A stretch of DNA of 64,000 nucleotides from Pelagerythrobacter rhizovicinus. GTDB lineage: Bacteria > Pseudomonadota > Alphaproteobacteria > Sphingomonadales > Sphingomonadaceae. A program made the position numbers and the translations under genes. Under the pieces are notes generated by a model, which was not told the origin of the DNA, searched no databases, and was given only the letters and a program-made list of their open reading frames with translations. The stretch lies in NCBI RefSeq assembly GCF_004135625.1, contig NZ_SDPV01000001.1:62001-126000 (forward strand), read 5' to 3'. Below are positions 54,937-63,835 of the stretch, piece after piece. The stretch's first letter is position 1; the number at the start of each line of letters is the position of its first letter.

Positions 54937-56373
54937 TCAGGGGGCCGTGCCGCTCGCGTCGATGTCGCCGCGGGCCGCGGCGTCCAGCGTGGCCAGGCGT
55001 GCTTCGTGGTCGGCCCGGTCGATCGGGAACCGCGCCAGCCACCAGGCGGAGAATGTGCCCAGCAGTGCGATCATGATGCAGTATTGTACGATCACGCTGT
55101 CGATGATCGGCACGGCCACGGCTCCCGGCGTCGCATCGGTCGGCAGGCCGGAGATCGAGATGACCAGGCCCGCCAGCAGGATACCCGCGCCGGTGGCGCA
55201 TTTCTGGACGAACCAGTTGCCGGAATAGAACGCCGCTTCTGCGCGCCGCCCGGTTCGCTCCTGAAACGCCTCGACGATCTCGGCCACCATCGAGGACGCG
55301 GAGATAAGCACCATGACGCTGAGGCTGTTGCTCACCAGGACGAAGGCGAAGAGCAGCGCCGTCGAAGCCGTGCTGCCGACCTCCGGCCACAGGCCAGCCA
55401 GGCGCAGGCCATAGGGGATGAGCCAGAAGATCATCGCCAGCACGGTCGTGACCGACGCCACCCGGATCTTGCCGAACCGCTTGTGCAGCGTGCCGAGCAG
55501 GAGGAACGCGACGACTACACTGGCGAGCAGTATGAAGGGATAGATCGCCAGCGCGCTCTCGGTGAACTCCCACACGAAGTAGAACAGGTAGTTCGAGAGG
55601 GCGAAGGTCATGCCCTGACTGATGTAGGCCGCCACCGCGCCGAGGGCGAAGATCTGGAACGCCCGTTCGGAGAACGATTCGATGATTTCGGCGAAGGCGA
55701 CTTTCAGGCTGAACGGCGGCGGCTTGGTCTCGGGATAGCGCGCGACGAAGCTGTGTTGCCCGAGTGCGGAGATCAGCGAAGTCGCGACGATCGCGATCGC
55801 CCCCACCAAGCCGTAGGTCACGTACCCTTCGCGGTCGAGCAAGCCGTCGCGCAGGAAGACGCTGTAGGTCAGGAAGAGCAGCCCCAGTCCGCCGGTCCAG
55901 CCGAACAGATAGCGATAGCGGAACAGCGTCGTGCGCTCGTCGTAATCGCGCGTCAGCTCGGGCACCAGCGCCACTGACGGCACTTCGCAGGCCGAGAGAA
56001 GCAGCCGGATCAGGATCGCCATGCCGAGCAGCAGGGCGAAGCTGGGCGGCCCGTCGACCGGCGGCGACCACAGGACGTACCACGCAATCCCGAGCGGGAT
56101 CGGCGCGAGATAGAGCCACGGCAGGCGCCGGCCCCAGCGAGTATAAGTCCGGTCCGACAGGTTGCCGAGCAGCGGGTCGATGAAAGCGTCGACGACCAGC
56201 GCGATCACCAGCGCGAGGCTGACCAGCCACGCCTCCATCCCCAGCACGAGATTGTAGAAGGTGAGCAGGAAGACCGAAAAACCGTTGTCCTTCACCCCGA
56301 AGGCGATCGACCCGAATCCGTTGGCCAGCTTGATCCGCAGGGGCAGCGGACCCGTGTGGGCAGGCGCTGTCAT
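54937..56373 (-). CDS. MFS symporter, GPH/MelB-like
   Basis: 478 residues, 12 predicted helices. The N-terminus (LPLRIKLANGFGSIAFGVKD NGFSVFLLTFYNLVLGM) and the VVDAFIDPLLGNLSDRTYTR WGRRLPWLYLAP motif mark the glycoside-pentoside-hexuronide cation symporter family. The ATG at 56373 (MTAPAHTG) is preferred to upstream in-frame codons in GC-rich DNA. It lies between the two groups of acyl-CoA dehydrogenase genes, so its substrate may be the acid or conjugate they degrade. Confidence 0.85.
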   Translation of the reverse strand: MTAPAHTGPLPLRIKLANGFGSIAFGVKDNGFSVFLLTFYNLVLGMEAWLVSLALVIALVVDAFIDPLLGNLSDRTYTRWGRRLPWLYLAPIPLGIAWYVLWSPPVDGPPSFALLLGMAILIRLLLSACEVPSVALVPELTRDYDERTTLFRYRYLFGWTGGLGLLFLTYSVFLRDGLLDREGYVTYGLVGAIAIVATSLISALGQHSFVARYPETKPPPFSLKVAFAEIIESFSERAFQIFALGAVAAYISQGMTFALSNYLFYFVWEFTESALAIYPFILLASVVVAFLLLGTLHKRFGKIRVASVTTVLAMIFWLIPYGLRLAGLWPEVGSTASTALLFAFVLVSNSLSVMVLISASSMVAEIVEAFQERTGRRAEAAFYSGNWFVQKCATGAGILLAGLVISISGLPTDATPGAVAVPIIDSVIVQYCIMIALLGTFSAWWLARFPIDRADHEARLATLDAAARGDIDASGTAP

Positions 56374-56660
56374 CGGCGGCCTGTGGGCGCGCGGGCGAAG
56401 GGGCGCGCCGCGGGAACGTGATACGCGGAGCCATTCGCGGACGCCGTTCTGCCAGAGATTCGCATGCGGGCCTCTCCTCCCGGAAATTCGCGCGCAGCTT
56501 ACGGGAACGTAAAGCCGCGTCAACGCGCTCGTGATGACGTTACGGCATGGCCGAACAGCACGTTCGCGCTTGCCGTGGCGGCCCGAATCACCTTAACCTG
56601 CACGTAAACCGGCGGCGTTCCCAGGCCGTCACGAACCTTCCCGAGAGGAGCCCTGTTTCG

Positions 56661-57824
56661 ATGTCCGATCTCGATACGTTTCGCGCGGAAACGCGCGCCT
56701 GGCTGGAGGCCAACTGCCCGCCCGAAATGCGCGAGCCCGTGCGCGACGACCAGGATGTGTACTGGGGCGGCCGCAAGGCAACCTTCAAGAACGACGCGCA
56801 GAAGGCCTGGTTCGAGGCATGCCGCGACAAGGGCTACACCGTCCCCGCCTGGCCGAAGGAATACGGCGGTGCCGGCCTCTCGCCGGCGGAAGCCAAGGTC
56901 CTGCGCGAGGAAATGGCGCGGATCGGCGCGCGCCCGCCGCTCTCCAGCTTCGGCATCTGGATGCTCGGCCCGGCCCTGCTCCACTTCGGTACCGAGGAGC
57001 AGAAGAAGAAGTATCTCAACGAGATCGCCCGCGGCGAAATCCGCTGGTGTCAGGGCTATTCGGAGCCGGGATCGGGCTCGGACCTCGTCTCGCTGCAGAC
57101 CTTCGGCGAGGACAAGGGCGATCACTGGGTCGTCAACGGCCAGAAGATCTGGACCTCCTACGCCGACAAGGCCGACTGGATCTTCTGCCTCGTCCGCACC
57201 GACAAGAACGACAAGTACCGCGGCATCACCTTCATGCTGTTCGACATGGAGACGCCGGGCGTCTCGACCAAGCCGATCCTGCTGATCAGCGGCAACAGCC
57301 CGTTCTGCGAGACCTTCTTCGACGACGTGAAGGTGCCCAAGGACCAGTACGTGGGCGAGATCAACCGCGGGTGGGACGTCGCCAAGTACTTGCTCGGCCA
57401 CGAGCGGGAGATGATCTCGGGTGCGGACAGCTCGGAGCGCGGCGCGGGCATCGGTGCCATGCTCAAGCGCCAGACCGGCGAGCTCGATCCGGTCCTGCGC
57501 GCCGAACTGGCGATGTTCGACGTCGATGCGCTCGCTTTCTCCGCGATGGGCGAGAAGTTCCTCGACGAGGTCAAGGTCGGCAAGGCGCACCCCGCGCAGC
57601 CGAACATGATGAAGTACGCCGGAACCGAGCTGAACAAACGCCGCCACGAACTGATCATGGCCGCGGGCGGCTCCGCCGTGCTCGAGTGGGAGAGCGAGGA
57701 GACCGATGGCGGCAAGCCCGCGCGGAGCTGGCTGCGGACCAAGGCGAATTCGATCGAGGGCGGCACCAGCGAGGTGATGCTCAACGTCATTTCCAAGCGC
57801 ATCCTGGAGCTGCCGGGGGCGTAA
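56661..57824 (+). CDS. Acyl-CoA dehydrogenase, putative active subunit of a pair
   Basis: 387 residues, FAD-binding ACAD fold: WCQGYSEPGSGSDLVSLQTF and WVVNGQKIWTSYADKADWIF in the middle domain, and a C-terminal SIEGGTSEVMLNVISKRILE holding the probable catalytic Glu. The ATG at 56661 is preceded by AGAGGAG. A second, less conserved ACAD gene follows, as in the heterotetrameric FadE/ChsE-type dehydrogenases that act on bulky side-chain acyl-CoAs. Confidence 0.92.
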   Translation: MSDLDTFRAETRAWLEANCPPEMREPVRDDQDVYWGGRKATFKNDAQKAWFEACRDKGYTVPAWPKEYGGAGLSPAEAKVLREEMARIGARPPLSSFGIWMLGPALLHFGTEEQKKKYLNEIARGEIRWCQGYSEPGSGSDLVSLQTFGEDKGDHWVVNGQKIWTSYADKADWIFCLVRTDKNDKYRGITFMLFDMETPGVSTKPILLISGNSPFCETFFDDVKVPKDQYVGEINRGWDVAKYLLGHEREMISGADSSERGAGIGAMLKRQTGELDPVLRAELAMFDVDALAFSAMGEKFLDEVKVGKAHPAQPNMMKYAGTELNKRRHELIMAAGGSAVLEWESEETDGGKPARSWLRTKANSIEGGTSEVMLNVISKRILELPGA

Positions 57825-57827
57825 AAG

Positions 57828-57948
57828 CCCTCTCCCCTTCAGGGGAGAGGGTTGGGAGAGGGGGCGTCGCGCCTCCATAGGAATTGTCATTATTGAGGGC
57901 CGGGGGGAGTTCCCCTCTCCCCGGCCCTCTCCCCTGATGGGGAGAGGG
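57828..57948. repeat. Paired palindromes between two acyl-CoA dehydrogenase genes
   Basis: CCCTCTCCCCTTCAGGGGAG AGGG at 57828-57851 and CCCTCTCCCCTGATGGGGAG AGGG at 57925-57948, two near-identical hairpins about 75 bp apart. The right one ends 8 bp before the next ATG and supplies its GGAG ribosome site, so it may affect relative expression of the two subunits. Confidence 0.75.
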
Positions 57949-57955
57949 AGTTAGA

Positions 57956-59095
57956 ATGCCACTCTACCACACCGACGATCAGACGATGCTTTCCGACACT
58001 GTCGGCCAGTTCATGGCCGAGGAAGGCGCGATCGCGAAGCAGCTCCGCCACTGGCGCGACCGCGACTGCAAGGACGGCTTCGGCCATGCACTGTGGAAGC
58101 AGTTCGCCGAGATGGGATTCACCGGCATCCTCGTGGGCGAGGACGACGGCGGGCTCGGCATGGGCCATGTCGAGGCGGGGATCGTGCTCGAGGAGATCGG
58201 CCGCAACCTTACGCCGTCGCCGTTCCTAACCAGCGCCGTGCTCGCCGGCACCGCGCTCCAGCACGGCAGCGACGACCTGCGCGGGCGCTGGATGCCGGGG
58301 CTCGTCTCGGGCGAGAGCGTGTTCGCGGTCGCGATCGACGAGGGCGCCAAGCACCGGCCCGAGCGGATCCGGACCCGGGCCGAGAAGTCGGGCAACGGCT
58401 TCCGCCTGTCGGGCCGCAAGGACTTCGTCGTCTACGGCGGCAGCGCGGACATGATCGTGGTCGCCGCGCGCACCTCGGGCGCGGACGACGACGCGGAAGG
58501 GATCACGCTGTTTGCGGTGCCGAAGGACGTGGCGGGCATGAGCCACGATGCCGTGCGCCTGGTCGACAGTTCGATGGCGACGCACACCACGTTCGACAAC
58601 GTCGAGCTCGACGGCGACGCCGTGATCGGCGAAGTCGACGGCGGGCGCGAGATCCTCAACAAGGTCCTGATGGCCGGCCGCGTCGGCGCGGCGGCCGAAG
58701 GCGTGGGCGTCGCGCGCGGGGCGATGGACATGACCGTCGACTACCTCAAGCAGCGCAAGCAGTTCGGCAAGCTGATCGGCGAGTTCCAGGCGCTCCAGCA
58801 CCGCGCGGCGCATCTCTATTCCGAAGTCGAGATCGCCCGCGCCGTCACGATCAAGGCGCAGCAATTGCTCGATGCCGGAAGCGAGAAAGCGGACCTGATG
58901 GCTTCGGTCGCCAAGGCCAAGGTCGGCAAGGCCGCGGGCCTTGCGGTCAAGGAAGGGGTGCAGATGCACGGCGGCATCGGCATGACCGACGAATACGACA
59001 TCGGCCTCTACATGAAGCGCGACCGCGCGCTCGCGGAGTTCATGGGCGACGTCTACTACCACGCCGGCCGCGTGGCGGAGATGAGCGGGTATTGA
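57956..59095 (+). CDS. Acyl-CoA dehydrogenase, putative partner subunit
   Basis: 379 residues. Recognisable ACAD fold (ILVGEDDGGLGMGHVEAGIV, RKQFGKLIGEFQALQHRAAH, GVQMHGGIGMTDEYDIGLYM KRD) but the catalytic-Glu loop is not evident and the middle domain is degenerate (VVYGGSADMIVVAAR). This fits the inactive half of a heteromeric ACAD, working with the gene at 56661, although an independent enzyme is possible. Confidence 0.88.
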   Translation: MPLYHTDDQTMLSDTVGQFMAEEGAIAKQLRHWRDRDCKDGFGHALWKQFAEMGFTGILVGEDDGGLGMGHVEAGIVLEEIGRNLTPSPFLTSAVLAGTALQHGSDDLRGRWMPGLVSGESVFAVAIDEGAKHRPERIRTRAEKSGNGFRLSGRKDFVVYGGSADMIVVAARTSGADDDAEGITLFAVPKDVAGMSHDAVRLVDSSMATHTTFDNVELDGDAVIGEVDGGREILNKVLMAGRVGAAAEGVGVARGAMDMTVDYLKQRKQFGKLIGEFQALQHRAAHLYSEVEIARAVTIKAQQLLDAGSEKADLMASVAKAKVGKAAGLAVKEGVQMHGGIGMTDEYDIGLYMKRDRALAEFMGDVYYHAGRVAEMSGY

Positions 59096-59103
59096 TGCTT
59101 GAC

Positions 59104-59217
59104 CCATCCCGCTTGCGGGAGGGGAGCGAGACTTGCCAGCTTGCTGGCTAGTCGCAACGGGGTGGGCCCGTCCGGGCCCATGCCCACCCCCAACCCCTCC
59201 CGCAGGCGGGAGGGGGG
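59104..59217. repeat. Dispersed palindromic repeat, family B, copy 3
   Basis: CCCATCCCGCTTGCGGGAGG, GCGAGACTTG, TAGTCGCAACGGGGTGGGCC and CATGCCCACCCCCAACCCCT then CCCGCAGGCGGGAGGGG: the same order and orientation as 53440-53558. It sits between the ACAD and SDR genes. Confidence 0.85.
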
Positions 59218-59231
59218 ATAAGGAGATGTAA

Positions 59232-60029
59232 ATGACCCTCAACGACCTCTTCAGCCTCGAAGGCCGGATCGCGCTCGTCACCGGCGGCAGCCGCGGGATC
59301 GGGCGGATGATCGTCGAAGGCTTTCTCGCCGCCGGGATCGAGCGGGTCTACATCACCGCGCGCAAGGCCCACGAGATCGAGGCGACCTGCGAGGAACTGG
59401 GCGACAAAGTCGTCGGCATCCAGGGCGACATCTCGACGATGGAGGGGATCGAGGCGCTGGTCGAGGAGATCTCAGCCCGCGAGAGCCGGCTCGACATCCT
59501 GGTCAACAACGCCGGCGCGGCATGGGGCGCGGACTATGCCGATTTCCCGGAAAGCGGCTGGGACAAGGTCATGGACCTCAACGTCAAGACGCCGTTCTTC
59601 CTGACGCAGAAGCTGCACAAGCTGCTGGTTGCAGCGGCCAGCGCCGAGCGTCCGGCCAAGGTGATCAACATCACCTCGGTCGACGGCCAGCGCGTGAACC
59701 CATGGGAGACCTATTCCTACCAAGCGTCGAAGGCGGCGCTGATCCATCTTACGCGCCGCATGGCCGCGCGGCTGGTGAAGGACCACATCTACGTCACCAG
59801 TCTGGCGCCCGGCGCCTTCCCCTCCAGCATGAACCGCGCCGCGCGCGACCAGGAGGAGAAGTCGGCCGCCGGCATTCCCAGCAAGCGGGTGGGCGACAAG
59901 TTCGACATGGGCGGCACCGCCGTCTATCTCGCGAGCCGGGCGGGCGACTACACGATCGGCGAGACGCTGACCGTCGACGGCGGGATCGTCAACGCGCACC
60001 TGCCAACGCACTTCGCCGAGCCCGCCTAG
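59232..60029 (+). CDS. Short-chain dehydrogenase/reductase
   Basis: 265 residues. SDR motifs: cofactor loop LVTGGSRGIGRMIVEGFLAA, NNAGAAWGADYADFPESGWD, ITSVDGQR and the catalytic YSYQASK, ending with TLTVDGGIVNAHL. Basic residues after strand 2 (TARKAHEIE) suggest NADP. It follows the ACAD pair and may oxidise or reduce the hydroxyacyl intermediate; resemblance to RhlG-type reductases is only general. Confidence 0.9.
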   Translation: MTLNDLFSLEGRIALVTGGSRGIGRMIVEGFLAAGIERVYITARKAHEIEATCEELGDKVVGIQGDISTMEGIEALVEEISARESRLDILVNNAGAAWGADYADFPESGWDKVMDLNVKTPFFLTQKLHKLLVAAASAERPAKVINITSVDGQRVNPWETYSYQASKAALIHLTRRMAARLVKDHIYVTSLAPGAFPSSMNRAARDQEEKSAAGIPSKRVGDKFDMGGTAVYLASRAGDYTIGETLTVDGGIVNAHLPTHFAEPA

Positions 60030-60032
60030 CGG

Positions 60033-60134
60033 TCCTCCCCATTATCTTGCGATGGGAGGGGATCAGGACGGCCCCTCCGTCATCCGATGCTGGCGCATCG
60101 GATGCCACCTCCCCAACGCAAGTCGTTGGGGAGG
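60033..60134. repeat. Three hairpins between SDR and gmk genes, family C-like
   Basis: Three successive palindromes: CCTCCCCATTATCTTGCGAT GGGAGG, CATCCGATGCTGGCGCATCG GATG and CCTCCCCAACGCAAGTCGTT GGGGAGG. The layout (CCTCCCC hairpin, CATCCG hairpin, CCTCC) resembles the repeat at 16564-16620. It fills the gap between convergent genes. Confidence 0.65.
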
Positions 60135-60147
60135 AGCACGTTCGCGC

Positions 60148-60783
60148 TTAGCTCATCAGTTCTCTGACGAAGCCGATCAGGCCGGTCTGGCGCGCGCGTT
60201 TCATGCGTTCGGCGTGGAGGATGGAGCGGACTTTCTCGAAGCAGACCTGCACATCGTCGTTGACGACGACGTAGTCGTAGCCGTCCCAGTGGCTGATCTC
60301 GGCGCGGGCCCGTTCCATGCGGCCGTCGATCACGTCCTTGCTGTCGGTCCCGCGGTCCTTCAGCCGGCGGTGCAGCTCGTCGAGGCTGGGGGGCAGGATG
60401 AACACGCGCACCACGTCCTGTTCGTCCTTCTGGTAGAGCTGCTGCGTGCCCTGCCAGTCGATGTCGAACAGGAAGTCCTGCCCTTCCTTCAGTCCGGCGC
60501 GGATGTGGCCCTTGGGCGTGCCGTACCGATAGCCGAAGACCGGAGCCCACTCGTAGAAGTCGTCCTCCTCGATCATCCGGTCGAACGCGGCGTCGTCGAC
60601 GAAATGGTAATGCACGCCGTCGATCTCGCCCGGGCGCTTCGGCCGGGTGGTGACGGAGACCGAGAGGCGGATCTCGTCATCGGCCTCGAGCAGCATGCGC
60701 GAGATCGTCGTCTTGCCCGCGCCCGAGGGCGAGGAGAGAATGAACATCAGTCCGCGGCGGTGAAGAGTGTCCTGGTCGGCCAT
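60148..60783 (-). CDS. gmk: Guanylate kinase
   Basis: 211 residues, normal Gmk length. P-loop LSSPSGAGKTTISRMLLEAD, SVSVTTRPKRPGEIDGVHYH, FYEWAPVFGYRYGTPKGHIR and DIDWQGTQQL are family motifs. It phosphorylates GMP and is essential. Convergent with the SDR gene. Confidence 0.97.
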   Translation of the reverse strand: MADQDTLHRRGLMFILSSPSGAGKTTISRMLLEADDEIRLSVSVTTRPKRPGEIDGVHYHFVDDAAFDRMIEEDDFYEWAPVFGYRYGTPKGHIRAGLKEGQDFLFDIDWQGTQQLYQKDEQDVVRVFILPPSLDELHRRLKDRGTDSKDVIDGRMERARAEISHWDGYDYVVVNDDVQVCFEKVRSILHAERMKRARQTGLIGFVRELMS

Positions 60784-60844
60784 GCGCGCTCATGCGCCGA
60801 GCAAGCGCGCGAAATCAAGCCCCGCAGACGCGGCAGAAGGCGTG

Positions 60845-61279
60845 TTATTCCTGCTCCGCGCGCTTGCGCAGCTTCCGATCACCTGCCCGCTCTGCCGCCC
60901 TGCGCGAACGGCGCCGGTCGAGCAGGGCCTTCGCCACTATGCCGCCGCCGACGACGATCGCCCCGGGGACCGACCGCGTCGCGACGCGGGCAACGGCGTA
61001 GGAGGCAAGGGTCTGCACCATGGAGCGGTTCTCCACGATCTCCCGGGCGGCGGACTTGCCGTAGCGATTGCGCAACAGTCCCTTCTCGAGCCCGAGGCGC
61101 AGGATGCGTCCTCCGCTGCGCAGCAGGATGTCGTGGATCAGGAGGTTCGTCGCCGGATCGGGGCTGGGGCCGGCAACGTCGCGATCGTCGGGGGCGAGCT
61201 TGTCGCCCGCCTTGTCGACCGCGCCCGCGATTCTGGCGGATGCCCCGGTCCCGGCCTTGCCCTTCGGTTTTGCCATCAT
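60845..61279 (-). CDS. Hypothetical protein
   Basis: 144 residues, basic, with LIHDILLRSGGRILRLGLEK and a hydrophobic stretch near SVPGAIVVGGGIVAKALL, followed by a basic tail. No family recognised. On the same strand as sspB and gmk, 36 bp after sspB. A start one codon later (MAKPKG) is equally likely. Confidence 0.6.
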   Translation of the reverse strand: MMAKPKGKAGTGASARIAGAVDKAGDKLAPDDRDVAGPSPDPATNLLIHDILLRSGGRILRLGLEKGLLRNRYGKSAAREIVENRSMVQTLASYAVARVATRSVPGAIVVGGGIVAKALLDRRRSRRAAERAGDRKLRKRAEQE

Positions 61280-61315
61280 TCGCCCTCGTTTTCCGGCGGG
61301 GCGGAGCCAGCCGGA

Positions 61316-61816
61316 CTACTTCTTGCGGCCGAAATCGACCGTGACGACGTTGGAGCCGTCTTCGCTATCGGTAACGGGCGGAAGATCGCCGCGTTCCGGC
61401 GCGTCGTTTTCGGCATCGTCGTGCGCCTCGGGCGCCATGTCGGCGACGCTGGCCTGGAACTGCAGTCCGAAATCGACCGCAGGATCGACGAAGGCGGTGA
61501 TCGCGGAGAAGGGGATGTCGAGCTTGGCCGGCACCTGGTTGAAGCTGAGGCCCACGCTGAAGCCGTCCTCGCCGACTTTCAGGTCCCAGAACTTGTTCTG
61601 GAGCACGATCGTCATCTCGTCCGGAAAACGCTCGCGCAGATGCGACGGAATCGAAACGTCCGGCGCGTGGGTCTTGAAGGTGATGTAGAAATGATGGTTG
61701 CCGGGGAGCTCGCCCGTCGTCTCTATCTCGCCGAGCACGCGGCCGACCACGGCGCGCAGCGCTTCCTGCACGATCTCGTCGTAGGGGATCAGGCTATCGG
61801 GCGTATCGTCGCTCAT
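61316..61816 (-). CDS. sspB: SspB-family ClpXP adaptor
   Basis: 166 residues. Alphaproteobacterial SspB: LIPYDEIVQEALRAVVGRVL, HHFYITFKTHAPDVSIPSHL, FPDEMTIVLQNKFWDLKV and LSFNQVPAKLDIPFSAITAF. A ClpX-binding C-terminal tail follows a disordered acidic linker (NVVTVDFGRKK). It delivers ssrA-tagged proteins to ClpXP. Divergent from hisB, as often in this order. Confidence 0.93.
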   Translation of the reverse strand: MSDDTPDSLIPYDEIVQEALRAVVGRVLGEIETTGELPGNHHFYITFKTHAPDVSIPSHLRERFPDEMTIVLQNKFWDLKVGEDGFSVGLSFNQVPAKLDIPFSAITAFVDPAVDFGLQFQASVADMAPEAHDDAENDAPERGDLPPVTDSEDGSNVVTVDFGRKK

Positions 61817-61900
61817 ATGCCCGCTTGGTGAAGCCGCTTCGCGCGCCGGTCAAGCGCCAATGCTTGCGCCTTGCCCAGCCTTGCGTATAGCGCCGCGCTT

Positions 61901-62494
61901 ATGCGCACCGGCAGGATCGAGCGAAAGACCGCGGAAACCGCGATCGAAGTCGAGGTCAACCTCGACGGGACCGGCACTTATGCGGTGTCGACCGGGATCG
62001 GATTTCTCGACCATATGGTCGAGCAGTTCTCCCGCCATTCGCTGATCGACGTGACCATGAAGGTCGAAGGCGACCTGCACGTCGACCAGCACCACACGAC
62101 CGAGGACAGCGCGATCGCGCTCGGCCAGGCGCTCGGTCAAGCGCTCGGCGACAAGGGCGGGGTCGGCCGCTACGGACAGGCCTACTCGCCGATGGACGAG
62201 ACGCTGGCGCGCGTTGCGCTAGACATCTCGGGCCGGCCCTATCTTGTGTGGCGCGCGGGGTTCTCCCAGATGCGGCTCGGCGAATGGGACACCGAATTGA
62301 TCGAGCACTGGTTCCATTCGGTCGCGCAGGCCGCCGGGATCACGCTCCATGTCGAGCTGCTCTACGGCAGCAACAATCACCACATCTGCGAAGCGATCTA
62401 CAAGGGCTTCGCCCGCGCCATGCGCCAGGCGGTCGAGATCGATCCGCGCAAGGGCGGCACCGTGCCGAGCACGAAGGGCATGCTCGGTGGCTGA
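61901..62494 (+). CDS. hisB: Imidazoleglycerol-phosphate dehydratase
   Basis: 197 residues, the usual monofunctional HisB length. Metal-binding motifs [17 protein letters not shown] and [20 protein letters not shown] near the N-terminus and [17 protein letters not shown] near the C-terminus. It catalyses the sixth step of histidine synthesis. The ATG at 61901 is used; an upstream in-frame codon lies in non-coding DNA. It overlaps hisH by 8 bp. Confidence 0.97.
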   Translation: MRTGRIERKTAETAIEVEVNLDGTGTYAVSTGIGFLDHMVEQFSRHSLIDVTMKVEGDLHVDQHHTTEDSAIALGQALGQALGDKGGVGRYGQAYSPMDETLARVALDISGRPYLVWRAGFSQMRLGEWDTELIEHWFHSVAQAAGITLHVELLYGSNNHHICEAIYKGFARAMRQAVEIDPRKGGTVPSTKGMLGG

Positions 62495-63107
62495 GAGGAC
62501 CGCGCTGATCGACTACGGCGCCGGCAATCTCCACTCGGTCGAAAACGCGCTTCGCACGGTCGGCGCCTCGGTGGACGTAACCGCCGATCCCGACACGGTG
62601 CGCACGGCGGACCGGATCGTCCTCCCCGGCGTCGGCTCGTTCCGCGCCTGTGCGCAAGGGCTGCGCGCGATCCCGGGGCTCGTCGAGGCGATGGAAGAGC
62701 GGGTCGAGGTCGGCGGCGCCCCGTTCCTCGGAGTCTGCGTCGGCATGCAACTGCTGGCCGACCGCGGGCTGGAACACGGCACGACGCCGGGCCTCGGCTG
62801 GATCGCGGGCGAAGTGCGCGCGATTGAGCAGACCGACCCGGCGATCAAGGTGCCGCACATGGGCTGGAACGACGTCGCGCTCACCGCCCATGCCGGCCCG
62901 GTGCTAAAGGAGGGCGAGGCCTATTTCCTCCACTCCTTCCACTTTGCGGCGGAGAACCCGGCCCAGATTGCTGCGATGACCGATCACGGTGGCGGGCTCG
63001 TCGCCGCGGTTGCGCGCGACAACGTGCTGGGCGTGCAGTTCCATCCCGAGAAGAGCCAGGCCTACGGTCTCGCGCTGCTTGCGCGCTTTCTGGAGTGGCG
63101 CCCATGA
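62487..63107 (+). CDS. hisH: Imidazole glycerol-phosphate synthase, glutaminase subunit
   Basis: 206 residues, GTG start overlapping the hisB stop. Glutamine amidotransferase motifs: [32 protein letters not shown], the nucleophile in [15 protein letters not shown] and the catalytic His/Glu in [12 protein letters not shown]. It feeds ammonia to HisF, which is not in the window. Stop overlaps hisA (ATGA). Confidence 0.96.
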   Translation: MAERTALIDYGAGNLHSVENALRTVGASVDVTADPDTVRTADRIVLPGVGSFRACAQGLRAIPGLVEAMEERVEVGGAPFLGVCVGMQLLADRGLEHGTTPGLGWIAGEVRAIEQTDPAIKVPHMGWNDVALTAHAGPVLKEGEAYFLHSFHFAAENPAQIAAMTDHGGGLVAAVARDNVLGVQFHPEKSQAYGLALLARFLEWRP

Positions 63108-63832
63108 TCGTCTTCCCCGCAATCGACCTCAAGGGCGGCCAGGTCGTGCGCTTGGCCGAAGGCGACATGGCGCGCGCCACCGTCTATGGCGATGATCCGG
63201 CGGCGCAGGCACTGCTGTTCGCGGAGGCCGGGGCGGAGCATCTGCACGTCGTCGACCTCGACGGCTCGTTCGCTGGCAAGGCGGAGAACCGCGAGGCGGT
63301 CGAGGCGATCGTCGCCGCGTTTCCCGGCTACGTCCAGCTTGGCGGCGGGATCCGCACGCGGGAGGCGGTGGAAGGCTGGTTCGATCTCGGCGTCGCCCGG
63401 ATCGTGATGGGCACCGCGGCGCTCAAGGACCCGCAGTTCGTCAGGGACATGGCGCGCGAGTTCGAGGGCGGGATTGTCGTCGCGGTCGATGCGAAGGACG
63501 GCATGGTCGCAACCGAGGGCTGGGCCGAAGTGTCCGACGTGCCGGTGGCCGATCTCGCGCGCCGGTTCGAGGACGCGGGCGTCGCCAGCGTGCTGTTCAC
63601 CGACATCGGGCGCGACGGGCTACTCAAGGGCTGCAACATCGACGCGACGGTCGACCTTGCGCGCCGGGTCGACATCCCGGTCATCGCCAGCGGCGGAGTG
63701 AAGGGGCTCGACGACATCCACCTCCTCGCGCTCCACGCGCATGAGGGCATCGAGGGCGTGATCACCGGCCGCGCGCTCTACGACGGCCGACTCGATCTCG
63801 CGACGGCGATCGCGATGGCGGGGCGGGCGTGA
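63104..63832 (+). CDS. hisA: ProFAR isomerase HisA
   Basis: 242 residues, TIM barrel: [69 protein letters not shown] and VIASGGVKGLDDI. It isomerises N'-ProFAR to PRFAR. It starts inside the hisH stop and is the last his gene visible; a repeat element follows before any hisF. Confidence 0.97.
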   Translation: MIVFPAIDLKGGQVVRLAEGDMARATVYGDDPAAQALLFAEAGAEHLHVVDLDGSFAGKAENREAVEAIVAAFPGYVQLGGGIRTREAVEGWFDLGVARIVMGTAALKDPQFVRDMAREFEGGIVVAVDAKDGMVATEGWAEVSDVPVADLARRFEDAGVASVLFTDIGRDGLLKGCNIDATVDLARRVDIPVIASGGVKGLDDIHLLALHAHEGIEGVITGRALYDGRLDLATAIAMAGRA

Positions 63833-63835
63833 TGA

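Noticed and set aside
52327-55977. Very long plus-strand open frame (over 1200 codons)
   Set aside because: It lies antisense to alcohol dehydrogenase, acyl-CoA dehydrogenase and MFS genes and is Arg/His/Asp-rich without domains, typical of GC-driven shadow frames.
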